This document shows, in pieces, positions 42,915-52,204 of a DNA stretch of 64,000 bases. This DNA is from an uncultured Sphingomonas sp. GTDB lineage: Bacteria > Pseudomonadota > Alphaproteobacteria > Sphingomonadales > Sphingomonadaceae. The stretch lies in the NCBI RefSeq assembly GCF_913777625.1, contig NZ_CAJYTI010000002.1:1-64000 (forward strand). The letters run 5' to 3'. Below the pieces are notes generated by a model. It was not told where the DNA came from. It saw nothing but the letters and a program-made list of their open reading frames with translations, and ran no database searches. The position numbers and the translations under genes are program-made. Numbering within the stretch: position 1 is the first letter of the stretch; every line of letters begins with the position of its first letter.

Positions 42915-43868
42915 TCAGGCGGCGGCTTCGACCGCGGCGACCGGCTCGGGCTTGAGCACCCGGCTGGGCGCACCGTCGACGCCGCGCGGCACATCGCCGG
43001 CGATGGTCGCGCGGCGCAGCGTGCGGCGCTGATGGCCGAAATCGGCGATGGCGCGGTGCTGGGTGGCGCGATTGTCCCAGATCGCCACGTCGCCGGGGCT
43101 CCAGCGCCAGCGCACCGTATTCTCGGGCTTGGTCGCATGGTCCTGGAGGATACCGAACAGCCGGGCGAAATCCTCGCGGCTGAAGCCGACAAAGCTCTTC
43201 ACGAAGCTGCCGAGCAGCAGCAGCTTCTCGCCGGTCACCGGATGGACGCGCACCACCGGATGCTCGGTCTCGTACGCCGTGGAGGCGAACACTTCACGGT
43301 GGCGGCGGACCTGCTCGCTGGTCGCCTCGGGGCGTTGCTGGGCATAGTCGAAGGCGTTGGTGTGGACAGCGCGAAGCTGCTCCACCAGTGCCTTGAGCGG
43401 TTCGGGCAGCGTCGCATAGGCCGTCACCGCATTGGCCCAGAGCGTGTCGCCGCCCGCCGGCGGAATGGTGATCGCGCGCAGGATCGAGGCGGCCGGGTAA
43501 GCTGGCAGGAAGGTGATGTCGGTATGCCAGGCCGAGGCGGCCTCGCCTTCCTTGCTGTCGAGCTCGAGCAGGAAGCGCGAGCCCGCTGCCACCGGCACGG
43601 TCGGGTGCGCGAGCGGATCGCCGAGGCGTTCGGCAAAGGCTTCCTGCGCCGCATCGTCGAGATGCGTCTGGTTGCGGAAGAAGATCACCTTGTGGCGGTA
43701 GAGCGCCGCGCGGATCGCCTCGACGGTGGCATTGTCGACCTCGCCGCCCAGCCGCACGCCGCGGATCTCCGCGCCGATCCGGCCGGCCACGGGGTGGACG
43801 TCGAGCACGCTGTCGGCATCAGCAGCGTTGGGGGCGGCGTTGGGGAAGTCATGCGTCTGGATCGTCAT
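42915..43868 (-). CDS. TauD/AtsK-like Fe(II)/2-oxoglutarate dioxygenase
   Basis: 317 residues. The iron ligands are His115 and Asp117 in WHTDITF and His271 in [10 protein letters not shown] basic residue after it (in RRTLRR) holds 2-oxoglutarate. Family members release sulfite or sulfate from taurine, alkyl sulfates and related compounds. AtsK is suggested by the sulfatase neighbourhood. The ATG at 43868 has GGAG 8 bases upstream, so it is preferred to the ATG two codons before. It ends the transporter operon at a terminator. Confidence 0.92.
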   Translation of the reverse strand: MTIQTHDFPNAAPNAADADSVLDVHPVAGRIGAEIRGVRLGGEVDNATVEAIRAALYRHKVIFFRNQTHLDDAAQEAFAERLGDPLAHPTVPVAAGSRFLLELDSKEGEAASAWHTDITFLPAYPAASILRAITIPPAGGDTLWANAVTAYATLPEPLKALVEQLRAVHTNAFDYAQQRPEATSEQVRRHREVFASTAYETEHPVVRVHPVTGEKLLLLGSFVKSFVGFSREDFARLFGILQDHATKPENTVRWRWSPGDVAIWDNRATQHRAIADFGHQRRTLRRATIAGDVPRGVDGAPSRVLKPEPVAAVEAAA

Positions 43869-43886
43869 GTGCATTCTCCTTCAGGG

Positions 43887-45284
43887 TCACAGGGGAAGTT
43901 GGCCGGCGGCGCGCGCATCGAGCGCGCGACGGATCGAGGCATGGCGCTGCGCGTCGAGCGGGAAGCGCCAGAGGAGGGCGGCGGAGAGGCTGTGGGCGAG
44001 CGCCGGGCCCAGCGCGAAGACGAGCTTCAGCGTCTCCAGCGCCTCGGGCGAGTTGGCGCCCTTGGGGCTGAACCCCATCCAGGCGATGAAGGGCAGGGCG
44101 ACGCCGATGCCGATCGCCGGGCCTGCCTTGGTGGCGAGGCTGAACACCGAGAAGAACAGGCCGGTGCGGTTGTGGCCGGTCTCCAACTCGTGATGATCGG
44201 CGACGTCGGCGACCATGGCGCGGAGCATGAGGTTGCCCGAGCCTTGCGCCAGCCCTTGCGCGATGGTGAGCGCCAGCAGCAGCCCGATCCCGCCCGGCAC
44301 CACGAAGAGCAGGCCGAGATTGATCGCGACCTGGACCAGCTCGCCCAGGATCGCGGTCTCGCGCTTGCCGAGGCGGCGGCCGATCTGCAGCCAGAGGGGG
44401 GCGGCGAAGATGCCGAAGACGAACTGGAACAGGTAGAGCCCGCTCGCCCAGCCGGCCGCGCCCATATAGTTGACCGCGAAGAAGGTGATCAGCCCGGCGC
44501 GGATCGACTGGCCGGCGGTGACGGCCACGTCCGAGGCGAGCACGCGGACCAGCAGCCGGTCGCGCAGGATCAGGCTGGCGGTGCGGAGAAAGCCTTCGGG
44601 TTTGGGTTCATAGGCCGGGCGCGGCGGCTCGCGAAAGGCGGTGAGGCTCAGCAGCAGCGCGGGCGCCAGGGTGAGCAGGATGAAGCCGCCGACGACATGG
44701 AGCTTGAGCGCGATGTCGGCGGGGCGGAACTGTTCGAGCAGCGTCGGCAGAATCAGCACCAGCAGCAGGCCCGAGGCTTGCGCGGTCTGCTGGAAGGTCA
44801 CCGATCGGGTGCGGCCGTGGTAGGCGCCCGACAATTCCCCGGCCCAGGCGGAGAAGGGCACCTCGATCATCGTCCAGCCGGCGTAGAAGAGGAACAGCGC
44901 CGCCGCGAGGTAGAGCGGCGCCACGGTCGCGGGCGGGAAGAACAGCAGCGCCGAACCCAGCCCGAAGAGCAGCCCGCCCGCCGCGATCCACGGCCTGCGC
45001 CGGCCGAAGCGGCTGCGCGTGCGGTCGCTCAGCACCCCGACGATCGGGTCGGCGGCGACGTCCCAGAAGCGGCCGAGGAAGAAGATCAGCCCGATCGTCG
45101 CCAGCGAGAGCCCGTAATGGCTGGCATAGAGCTGCGGCACGAACAGGATCAGCGGCAGCCCCGCCCCCGCGATGGGAACCGCCAGCGAGGCGAAGCCGAT
45201 CAGCCGCCGGGCCGGCGGCTCGTCGGCGCGGATCTGCGGGGAGGCGATGCGGAACCGGGTGTCGTGGGCAGGGATCGTCGCCAT
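43887..45284 (-). CDS. GPH-type MFS transporter
   Basis: 465 residues with 12 predicted helices. Signature: FFLGRFWDVAADPIVGVLSDRTRSRFGRRRPWI in the loop between helices 2 and 3, and IEVPFSAWAGELSG. This is the pattern of glycoside-pentoside-hexuronide cation symporters. It lies 4 bases after the TonB receptor gene and 18 before the dioxygenase, so it probably takes the receptor's substrate on through the inner membrane. In this setting that may be a sulfated sugar or aryl sulfate. Confidence 0.9.
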   Translation of the reverse strand: MATIPAHDTRFRIASPQIRADEPPARRLIGFASLAVPIAGAGLPLILFVPQLYASHYGLSLATIGLIFFLGRFWDVAADPIVGVLSDRTRSRFGRRRPWIAAGGLLFGLGSALLFFPPATVAPLYLAAALFLFYAGWTMIEVPFSAWAGELSGAYHGRTRSVTFQQTAQASGLLLVLILPTLLEQFRPADIALKLHVVGGFILLTLAPALLLSLTAFREPPRPAYEPKPEGFLRTASLILRDRLLVRVLASDVAVTAGQSIRAGLITFFAVNYMGAAGWASGLYLFQFVFGIFAAPLWLQIGRRLGKRETAILGELVQVAINLGLLFVVPGGIGLLLALTIAQGLAQGSGNLMLRAMVADVADHHELETGHNRTGLFFSVFSLATKAGPAIGIGVALPFIAWMGFSPKGANSPEALETLKLVFALGPALAHSLSAALLWRFPLDAQRHASIRRALDARAAGQLPL

Positions 45285-45288
45285 GGGC

Positions 45289-47709
45289 TCACCATTTCGT
45301 CCGGAGGGTGGCGCCCAGCGTGCGCGGGTCTCCGAGGATCGCCGTGACGAGCCCGGTGTTCGCGACGCTGAGCGTCTGGAAATAGTTCTTGTCGAAGAGG
45401 TTGCGGGCCCACACCGAGAGGTCGAGCCGGCCCTTGTCGAGCCGCACGCCGATGCGCGCGTTGACCAGGTCATAGCTCGGCACGAGGCCGTAGCGGCTGT
45501 TGCTGGCGACGGTGTAATAGTTGGAGCGCCACGACCAGTCGGCATGGCCGTAGAGCGTGATCCGGTCGGTCAGCGCGTGGCTCGCGTCGGTGCCGAGCGA
45601 GGCCGACCATTTGGGCACGCCCGCCAGCCGCTGCCCGCTCATGTTCTGAAGCGGTGACCCGCCGGGCTGTGCGGTGGTGGGGTTGAGCGCCTCGACCGGC
45701 GTCGGGCCGTTGGGATAGTTGCGATAGGTCGCATCGGTATAGGCCAGCGCCCCGGTGAAGCCGAGCGCGGCAATCGGCTGCCACGCCAGATCCGCCTCGA
45801 ACCCGCGCGAGCGCACCTTGGGGATATTGGCGATGTAATTGATGTAGCTGTTGGTACCGATCACCTGCTGGACGATCGTGGTCTGGTAGTTGGTCACATC
45901 TGCCCAGAAGCCGGCGAGGTTGGCGGTGAGGGTGCGGTGGAACAGCTGGGATTTCAGGCCGATCTCATAATTGTCCGTCTGCTCGGGATCTACCAAGGCG
46001 CTGACCCCGGCGGGGATGGTGGTCAGGTTCAGCCCCTGCGACTTGGTGCCGCGTGACGTGGTCGCGTAGAGCAGCACGTCGTCGACCGGCTTCCAGCTGA
46101 GCGTCGCCAGCCACGACCAGCTATCGTCCTTGGCGTCCACGCGGTAATTGGCGGGCGGGGCGAGGCCGTTGCGGATCGCCTGCGCGCGGCTTGCCTGTGC
46201 GGGCGTCAGGCCGGCCAGCGACTTCCCGTCGGTCTGTGCCGAGACATAGCTCCCCCATTTGTCCTCATGGGTGAAGCGCAGACCCGTGGTGAGGCTGAGC
46301 CGCGGGTCGATATGCCAGGTGGTCTGGGCAAAGGCGGCGAGGCTGCGGGTGTGCGGATCGGAGCGCGAGCGCGAGGTGAAACCGTTCACCGCGGCGTCCG
46401 AAACCGCCGGCGCGTCCGTGGGGTACAGCCAGTTCGGCGCATCGGCGCCGTAGATCGCGGAGCCGACGCCGCGCACCACCTGCCAGAAATAATAGCCGCC
46501 GATCAGCCAGTCGATGCGATGCTCGCCGTTCGAGGCGATGCGGACTTCCTGGCTGAACTGGCGCTGGAAATTCTGCTGGTTGCTCTGGAGGTTGACCGAA
46601 AGCCGGGTGACGTCGGAGTCGTTCGACGGATACCAGTTCCAGTGTCGCCCGGCGGTGATCGAGGTGATCGTGGCGCCGCCCAGGTCATAGTCGATCTCGC
46701 CGGAGAGCCCCCAGGTGTCCATGATCGCGTAGAAGGGCGAGTTGGCGTCGGTCCTGCGCGCGAACGGATCGAAGGGGAGCGGCGTGTAGCCGGCGCGGGC
46801 GGCGCGCTGCAGCCAGTTGTTCGCGATCGTCGCACCGTTGGTGTAGCTGGTGAACACCGAGACCGGCAGGTTGATGCAGCATTGCTGGCGCTGGTTGGAA
46901 TAGTCGCCGATCAGCCGGATCGACAGGCCGCTCAGCGGCGTGACGAGCAGCTGTCCGCGGGCCGTGAAGTCATCGTAGTTATGGACGTCGCGGCCCGTCG
47001 TGACGTTGTGGAGGAAGCCGTCGCGGTGCGTCTCGGCCAGGCTGATCCGCGCGGCAGCGATGCCGTCGATCAGCGGCCCGCTCAGCGATCCGCGCAACTG
47101 GCGGTAGCCGTAGTTGCCGAAGCTCGCTTCGCCCTGCGCTTCGGTCGTGAAGCTCGGCAGGCGCGAACTGATGTTGATCGCACCCGCCGTGGTGTTCTTC
47201 CCGAACAACGTGCCCTGCGGCCCGCGCAGCACCTCGACGCGCTCCAGGTCGACCAGGTCGAACTGGCTCTGGCCCGGCCGGCCATAATAGACGCCGTCGA
47301 TGTAGAGGCCGACGCCGTTCTCGATCCCGTCATTGGTCAGCGCGACGTTGGAGCCGAGGCCGCGGATGTTGATGTTGGTGTTGCGCGGGTTGAAGCTGAA
47401 CACCTGCAACGCGGGCACGAGCTGCTGGATCTGGTCGAGCCGATAGTCGCCGCGCGCCGCCAGCGTCTCGCCGCTGATCGCGCTGAGCGCGATCGGCACG
47501 TCCTGGGCGCGTTCCTTGCGGCGGCGAGCGGTCACGAGGATGTCGTCGCCCGCGGGCGCGGCATCGGTGCCGTCAGGTGCATCGTCTGCCCGCGCAGCCA
47601 CCGGTTCGAGGGCGGCGAGCTGGACGGTCTGGGCCTGGGCGGCACCGGCGCAGAGCGCAACGAGGCTGGCGCCGGCGAGCCATGCCGGCAAGGATGAAGG
47701 AAACGACAA
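45289..47709 (-). CDS. TonB-dependent receptor
   Basis: 806 residues from a TTG start that has AAGGAG at correct spacing; an upstream ATG at 47757 lacks one. A signal peptide (about 1-27, ending AQAQ) is followed by the TonB box region (DDILVTARRRKERAQDVPIALS), the plug (about 60-190, IQQLVPALQVFSFNPRNTNINIRGLGSN ... RVEVLRGPQGTLFGKNTTAGAINI) and the 22-strand barrel ending in TKW. It is the first gene of a three-gene operon with transporter and dioxygenase. Sequence alone gives no ligand. Confidence 0.95.
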   Translation of the reverse strand: MSFPSSLPAWLAGASLVALCAGAAQAQTVQLAALEPVAARADDAPDGTDAAPAGDDILVTARRRKERAQDVPIALSAISGETLAARGDYRLDQIQQLVPALQVFSFNPRNTNINIRGLGSNVALTNDGIENGVGLYIDGVYYGRPGQSQFDLVDLERVEVLRGPQGTLFGKNTTAGAINISSRLPSFTTEAQGEASFGNYGYRQLRGSLSGPLIDGIAAARISLAETHRDGFLHNVTTGRDVHNYDDFTARGQLLVTPLSGLSIRLIGDYSNQRQQCCINLPVSVFTSYTNGATIANNWLQRAARAGYTPLPFDPFARRTDANSPFYAIMDTWGLSGEIDYDLGGATITSITAGRHWNWYPSNDSDVTRLSVNLQSNQQNFQRQFSQEVRIASNGEHRIDWLIGGYYFWQVVRGVGSAIYGADAPNWLYPTDAPAVSDAAVNGFTSRSRSDPHTRSLAAFAQTTWHIDPRLSLTTGLRFTHEDKWGSYVSAQTDGKSLAGLTPAQASRAQAIRNGLAPPANYRVDAKDDSWSWLATLSWKPVDDVLLYATTSRGTKSQGLNLTTIPAGVSALVDPEQTDNYEIGLKSQLFHRTLTANLAGFWADVTNYQTTIVQQVIGTNSYINYIANIPKVRSRGFEADLAWQPIAALGFTGALAYTDATYRNYPNGPTPVEALNPTTAQPGGSPLQNMSGQRLAGVPKWSASLGTDASHALTDRITLYGHADWSWRSNYYTVASNSRYGLVPSYDLVNARIGVRLDKGRLDLSVWARNLFDKNYFQTLSVANTGLVTAILGDPRTLGATLRTKW

Positions 47710-47887
47710 TGGTATCTCCTTGGCAGGTCGAGGGCGATCGATCGCCAGCGGCAGCACGACGCGTCCGGCGCGGGGGCGCCCGACACGTCATGCGTCACGA
47801 TGGGGATCGTCGGCCTTGTAGGACCACGGATGGGGGTTAGCGGCCCCGGCGTTTCGGCTGGATCATGTCGCCTCCCTTGTGGTGGTG

Positions 47888-47914
47888 CCTTATCTCTATC
47901 TATAAGGTAGAGAT
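47888..47914. promoter_or_regulatory. overlapping palindromes upstream of the TonB receptor operon
   Basis: CCTTAT(8)ATAAGG at 47888-47907 and ATCTCTA(9)TAGAGAT at 47892-47914 overlap. They are AT-rich and about 180 bases before the receptor start. They would suit a dimeric regulator such as the Rrf2 protein encoded nearby. Confidence 0.4.
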
Positions 47915-47921
47915 TTAGAAC

Positions 47922-48899
47922 CTAGTTTGACTTGGGCTCGGCGAAGTGCAGCTTGGGCATCGTGCAAAGCCCGGCTGTATCGGGGCGGTCGGCAACGAAG
48001 CCGGGTACGGAGAGATAGCGCTCGCCGGTGTCATAGGCGAAGCCGAGCACCCGCAGCCCGCCGAGTTCCGGAAGCTTCGCCGCGATCGCCGCCAGCGTCG
48101 CGCCCGAGCTGGGCCCGACGAGCAGGCCCTCGCGCCGCGCCGCCGCCTGGGCGAACCGCAGCGCCGCTTCAGCGTCGACCTGGAGCACGCCGTCCAGCAT
48201 GTCCGCATGCAGGTTGCCGGGTACGAAGCCAGCGCCGATCCCCTGGATCGGGTGCGGCCCTGCGCGGCCGCCCGAGAGCACCGGCGAGGTGGCCGGCTCG
48301 ACCGCGAACACCAGCAGGCCCGGCCACTCCATCTTCAGCGTCTCGGCGAGCGCAGTGATATGTCCACCGGTGCCGACGCCGGTGATGATCGCGTCGATCG
48401 GCTCGTTGCGGAAATCGGCGAGGATCTCGATCGCGGTCGTGCGGGCATGCGCGTCGATATTGGCGGGGTTGTCGAACTGGCGCGGCATCCAGGCACCGGG
48501 CACCGACGCGGCGAGTTGCTCGGCGCGGGCAATGGCGCCGCCCATGCCCTGCCCGCGCGGGGTGAGCTCGCACGCAGCACCATAGGCCTGCATCAGCCGG
48601 CGGCGCTCGACCGACATGCTTTCGGGCATCACCAGGATCAGCCGGTAGCCCTTCACCGCCGCCACCATCGCCAGGCCGACGCCGGTGTTGCCGCTGGTCG
48701 GTTCGACGATCGTGCCGCCGGGAGGGAGCGCGCCGCTGCGCTCGGCCGCTTCCACCATCGCCAGCGCGATCCGGTCCTTGAGCGATCCGCCGGGATTGCC
48801 GCGTTCGGACTTGATCCACACCTCGGCGTGCGGAAACAGCCGCGATAGTCGGATGTGCGGCGTGTTGCCGATCGTGCCCAGGATGCTCGCTGCCCGCAT
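47922..48899 (-). CDS. cysK: cysteine synthase
   Basis: 325 residues. PLP lysine Lys41 in [11 protein letters not shown], phosphate and substrate loop TSGNTG, PLP phosphate loop GVGTGGHIT, and LVGPSSGA near the C-terminus. It makes cysteine from O-acetylserine and sulfide. It lies between the Rrf2 gene and the receptor operon, all on the minus strand, linking the uptake genes to sulfur assimilation. Other PLP beta-replacement enzymes (CysM, cystathionine synthase) are possible alternatives. Confidence 0.85.
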   Translation of the reverse strand: MRAASILGTIGNTPHIRLSRLFPHAEVWIKSERGNPGGSLKDRIALAMVEAAERSGALPPGGTIVEPTSGNTGVGLAMVAAVKGYRLILVMPESMSVERRRLMQAYGAACELTPRGQGMGGAIARAEQLAASVPGAWMPRQFDNPANIDAHARTTAIEILADFRNEPIDAIITGVGTGGHITALAETLKMEWPGLLVFAVEPATSPVLSGGRAGPHPIQGIGAGFVPGNLHADMLDGVLQVDAEAALRFAQAAARREGLLVGPSSGATLAAIAAKLPELGGLRVLGFAYDTGERYLSVPGFVADRPDTAGLCTMPKLHFAEPKSN

Positions 48900-48958
48900 G
48901 TGGCTCTACCCCATTCTTTGCGGCGAGCGTAATTCCTACTGGACGAATGGGCAATAAA

Positions 48959-49402
48959 TCACGGCTTGGCCTGGGCCAATGCCAGATTGGCGGTCGGGAA
49001 GGGGTCGGCGAGTGTCACCTCATCCAGGATCCGTGCGGTTGCGTCGCGGACCTCGAGCATGAGCCGGCGTAGTCGGCAATCGGCTTCGGGCACGCAATTC
49101 TCGCACTGCTCGTGCGAATCGCGGCTGGCGCAGGGCACCAGCGCGATCGACCCGCGCATCAGCCGGATGATGTCGCCGATCCGTACCTTGTCGGGCGCCG
49201 GGACGAGGACGTAGCCACCGTCCCGCCCGCGCTGCGAGCGCACCAGGCCTTCACGACCCAGCTCGGAAAGGATGACGGTGAGGAACTTCGCCGGGATGTT
49301 TTGCGACGCCACGATCTCTGCCAGGGGCACCACGCCCTGCCCGTATCGGTCGGCGAGGTGCTGCAGCGCACGGATCGCGTAGCGGCTCTTCTGCGAAAGC
49401 AT
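48959..49402 (-). CDS. Rrf2-family regulator, probably of sulfur genes
   Basis: 147 residues. The winged helix is MLSQKSRYAIRALQHLADRY, then IPAKFLTVILSELGREGLVRSQRGRDGGYVL. The cysteines 91, 100, 103 and 109 (CASRDSHEQCENCVPEADC) lie where IscR binds its cluster, so it could sense Fe-S or redox state. In Gram-positive bacteria CymR, another Rrf2 member, pairs with CysK to sense cysteine. The nearby cysK makes a similar role attractive. Start at 49402 from the family's MLSQKSRYA beginning. Confidence 0.88.
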   Translation of the reverse strand: MLSQKSRYAIRALQHLADRYGQGVVPLAEIVASQNIPAKFLTVILSELGREGLVRSQRGRDGGYVLVPAPDKVRIGDIIRLMRGSIALVPCASRDSHEQCENCVPEADCRLRRLMLEVRDATARILDEVTLADPFPTANLALAQAKP

Positions 49403-49545
49403 CGGGCCGCTATGCGCGGGCTGGGCCCGGTTTTCAACGCGAAGACTGGGCCGACCCAAGTGCCTCGTCTCATGGCTTGCTCATCATCGTTGGCGCTCGC
49501 GGGGCAAGGTGCGGGCGAGTTTTCCGCGATGTCGCGCGGACGGAG

Positions 49546-50553
49546 TCAACCCGGGAGCGGCGCAGCCGGGTCCACCAGTCCTGCCGCACGCAGGTCCCGC
49601 CAGAACGCGGTCGGGATATCCGCGTCAAACGCGGCGCTGTCTTCGGCGATCCGCTCCGGCCGGCTCGCCCCGGGGATCACCGCAGCGACGGCAGGATTGG
49701 CGAGCGAGAATTGCAGGCCGGCCGCCTTCATGGAAACGCCGTGTCGATCGGCAATGGCCTTGATCGCCGCGATCTTCGCGAGGATTTCCGGCGAGGCGGG
49801 CGCATATTCGAAGTTCGCTCCGCCGACGAGCGCACCCGAACTATAGGGGCCGCCGACGACCACGCCGAGCGCGCGCGCCTCGACCTTGGGCATCAGCCGC
49901 TGCAGCGCGCGCCCATGATCGAGCAGCGAGTAGCGGCCGGCGAGCAGGAAGGCATTGGGTTGCGGCGCGTCGAGGTCCAGCAGGATCTCGATGGGCTCGA
50001 CCTTGTTGACGCCCAGGCCCCAAGCCTGGATCACGCCCTCGCTGCGGAGGCGGTCCAGCGCGCGAAAGGCGCCGGTGCGCGCTTCCTCGAACCGGGCGAT
50101 CCACTGGTCGCCCCAGAAGTCCTGGGCGAGGTCGTGGACGAAGACGATCTCGACATGACTGGTCTGCAGCCGGGTGAGGCTGTCCTCGATCGACTTCAGC
50201 GTGGCGTCATAGCCATAGTCGTTGACCATCTTGTTGGGGCGGCCATGCGCGAACACCGTGCCCTTCTCGCCATGATCGCGCAGGTGGACGTCCTCGACCT
50301 CGTCGAGCACGACGCGGCCCACCTTGGTGCTCAGCACATAGTCCTCGCGCGGCTTGCCTTTCAGCGCCTCGCCCATGCGGAGCTCGGCCAGGCCCGCACC
50401 ATAGAAGGGGGCATTGTCGAAATAGCGGATGCCCGCGTCCCAGGCAGCGATGACGGTCTCCAGCGCCTGTGCCTCGGGAATGGCGCGGAACATGTTGCCG
50501 AGCGGGGCCGCGCCGAAGCCGAGCTTGCCCTTCAGGATGGTATCGAGTGCCAT
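49546..50553 (-). CDS. aldo/keto reductase
   Basis: 335 residues of an (alpha/beta)8 barrel. The tetrad is visible: Asp and Tyr in FDNAPFYGAG, Lys in LSTKVGR and His in VFVHDL. NADPH-binding parts near the end are VIPGASRPERI. It resembles D-threo-aldose/L-fucose dehydrogenases and pyridoxal dehydrogenases. The ATG at 50553 follows GAAGGA. It is divergent from the hydrolase gene. Confidence 0.9.
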   Translation of the reverse strand: MALDTILKGKLGFGAAPLGNMFRAIPEAQALETVIAAWDAGIRYFDNAPFYGAGLAELRMGEALKGKPREDYVLSTKVGRVVLDEVEDVHLRDHGEKGTVFAHGRPNKMVNDYGYDATLKSIEDSLTRLQTSHVEIVFVHDLAQDFWGDQWIARFEEARTGAFRALDRLRSEGVIQAWGLGVNKVEPIEILLDLDAPQPNAFLLAGRYSLLDHGRALQRLMPKVEARALGVVVGGPYSSGALVGGANFEYAPASPEILAKIAAIKAIADRHGVSMKAAGLQFSLANPAVAAVIPGASRPERIAEDSAAFDADIPTAFWRDLRAAGLVDPAAPLPG

Positions 50554-50796
50554 GTCGGTGTCCTTCCAGTTGCGGAGGCGGCGGTTGCGCATGCGCCCGT
50601 CGACGATCTGCACGCTGCCGACGGTACCGGTGTGCATCCGAGACACGATGCACAATGGCATGCGATAGGCGAGGCGCCGGTCTGCAGCGAATACCCGAGC
50701 GGGTAGGTTCCAGCGCCCGCCTTGGCATTGAGCGCGGCGGCGGTGGCGCGCACCTTCCACGGCGAAATCAAAGCGATCTGGAGGCGCGTCGTTCCG

Positions 50797-51714
50797 ATGT
50801 TGAAATCCGTTTTCCTGGCTGCGGCGTGCAGCATCGCCGCGCCTGCACTGGCGCAGGTCCCGCCGTACCCGAGCAGCTTCCGCACGCAGGAGATCGCCAC
50901 CAACGGGACGACGCTCCACGTTCGCATCGGCGGGCATGGTCCGGCCGTGCTGCTGCTCCATGGCTATGGCGAGAGCGGCGACATGTGGGCGCCGCTCGCC
51001 GCCGCGCTGGAGGCGGATCACACCGTGATCGTGCCGGACCTGCGCGGCATGGGGCTCTCCGCGCATCCGGCCGACGGTTTCGACAAGCGCAACCAGGGCC
51101 GCGACATGCAGGGCGTGCTGGCGACGCTGAAGGTGCAGACGTTCGACATTGTCGCGCACGACATCGGCAACATGGTCGGCTTTGCGCTCGCGACGCAGGT
51201 GCCCGATCGGGTCCGCCACCTCGTGATGATCGACGCGCCGGTGCCGGGCGTCGGCCCGTGGGACGAGATCCTCAAGAACCCGCTGCTCTGGCATTTCCGC
51301 TTCGGCGGGCCGGACATGGAGCGCCTCGTTGCCGGACGCGAGCGGATCTATCTCGACCGCTTCTGGAACGAGTTTTCCGCGAACCCCGCGCGGTTCGATG
51401 AAGCGTCGCGCCAGCATTACGCCACGCTCTACGCGCGTCCTGGCGGCATGCATTCGGGCTTCGCGCAGTTCGCCGCGTTCGATCAGGATGCGGCCGACAA
51501 TCGCGCCTGGCTCGCTGCCGGCAACAAGCTGAAGATGCCCGTGCTGGCGCTTGGCGGCGCCAAGTCCTTCGGCCTGACGATGGCCGTGGTGATTCGCGCA
51601 GCCGCCACCGACGTGAAGGAGGGCGTCGTCCCCGATTCCGGCCACTGGATCATGGAGGAAAACCCCGCCAGCACGATCGCACTGGTCAAGCCGTTTCTGG
51701 AGACAGCCCGATGA
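50797..51714 (+). CDS. secreted epoxide-hydrolase-like alpha/beta hydrolase
   Basis: 305 residues with a signal peptide (about 1-19, ending ALA-Q). Oxyanion strand LLLHGYGESGDMW, nucleophile elbow VAHDIGNMVGFAL with Asp instead of Ser, and catalytic His in SGHWIMEENP. An aspartate nucleophile is typical of epoxide hydrolases and haloalkane/haloacetate dehalogenases. Cap-domain residues do not settle which. GGAGG precedes the ATG at some distance. The stop is followed at once by the cupin gene. Confidence 0.88.
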   Translation: MLKSVFLAAACSIAAPALAQVPPYPSSFRTQEIATNGTTLHVRIGGHGPAVLLLHGYGESGDMWAPLAAALEADHTVIVPDLRGMGLSAHPADGFDKRNQGRDMQGVLATLKVQTFDIVAHDIGNMVGFALATQVPDRVRHLVMIDAPVPGVGPWDEILKNPLLWHFRFGGPDMERLVAGRERIYLDRFWNEFSANPARFDEASRQHYATLYARPGGMHSGFAQFAAFDQDAADNRAWLAAGNKLKMPVLALGGAKSFGLTMAVVIRAAATDVKEGVVPDSGHWIMEENPASTIALVKPFLETAR

Positions 51715-51722
51715 GCCGATAG

Positions 51723-52166
51723 TTGCTCGCCGCGGCGCTGTTCGCCGCCGGCATCGCTCCGCTGGTGCGCGCCCAGCAGACCCGGGTGACGCCGGCCGAG
51801 ATCGCCGCGCTGCCGAAGGAGGCTGCGGGGCCGGGCACCTCGGGCCTCGCGGGTATTCGCACTACCGTGCTCGCCGGGGACCCCGGCAAGGAAGGGCCGT
51901 ACACGATCGAGCTACGCGTGCCTCCGCACACCAGCATCCAGGCGCATGCCCACCGCGATGCGCGGACTGCCATCGTCGTCAGCGGCATCTGGTATTTCGG
52001 CTATGGCAGCAAGGCCGATCCGGCGCTGGTCAAGCGCCTTCCGCCCGGCAGCTTCTACAGCGAGCCCGCGGCCGATCCGCATTTCGCGCTGACCCGTGAC
52101 GCGCCGGCGGTGGTCTACATCACCGGCTGGGGCCCTACCGACACGGTGTACGTCGCCAAGCCCTGA
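51723..52166 (+). CDS. cupin-fold protein with an amber codon in the leader
   Basis: 147 residues from a TTG. An ATG at 51711 overlaps the preceding stop (ATGA) and would start MSR, but the fourth codon is TAG, directly before LLAAALFAAGIAPLVRAQQ, which is a good signal peptide. The cupin core is PYTIELRVPPHTSIQAHAHRDARTAIVVSGIWYFGYG, with metal-type histidines in HAHRD and later PHFAL. So a point mutation probably broke the original start. Expression now depends on TTG or stop read-through. Confidence 0.7.
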   Translation: MLAAALFAAGIAPLVRAQQTRVTPAEIAALPKEAAGPGTSGLAGIRTTVLAGDPGKEGPYTIELRVPPHTSIQAHAHRDARTAIVVSGIWYFGYGSKADPALVKRLPPGSFYSEPAADPHFALTRDAPAVVYITGWGPTDTVYVAKP

Positions 52167-52204
52167 ATGACCCGCCCGCTTCTCTCGAAAGGAAGGAAGC
52201 CGCC

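Noticed and set aside
41121..45347. Plus-strand open frame of 1408 codons
   Set aside because: It runs antisense through sulfatase, dioxygenase and transporter genes. High GC gives long open frames; composition is unlike a protein.
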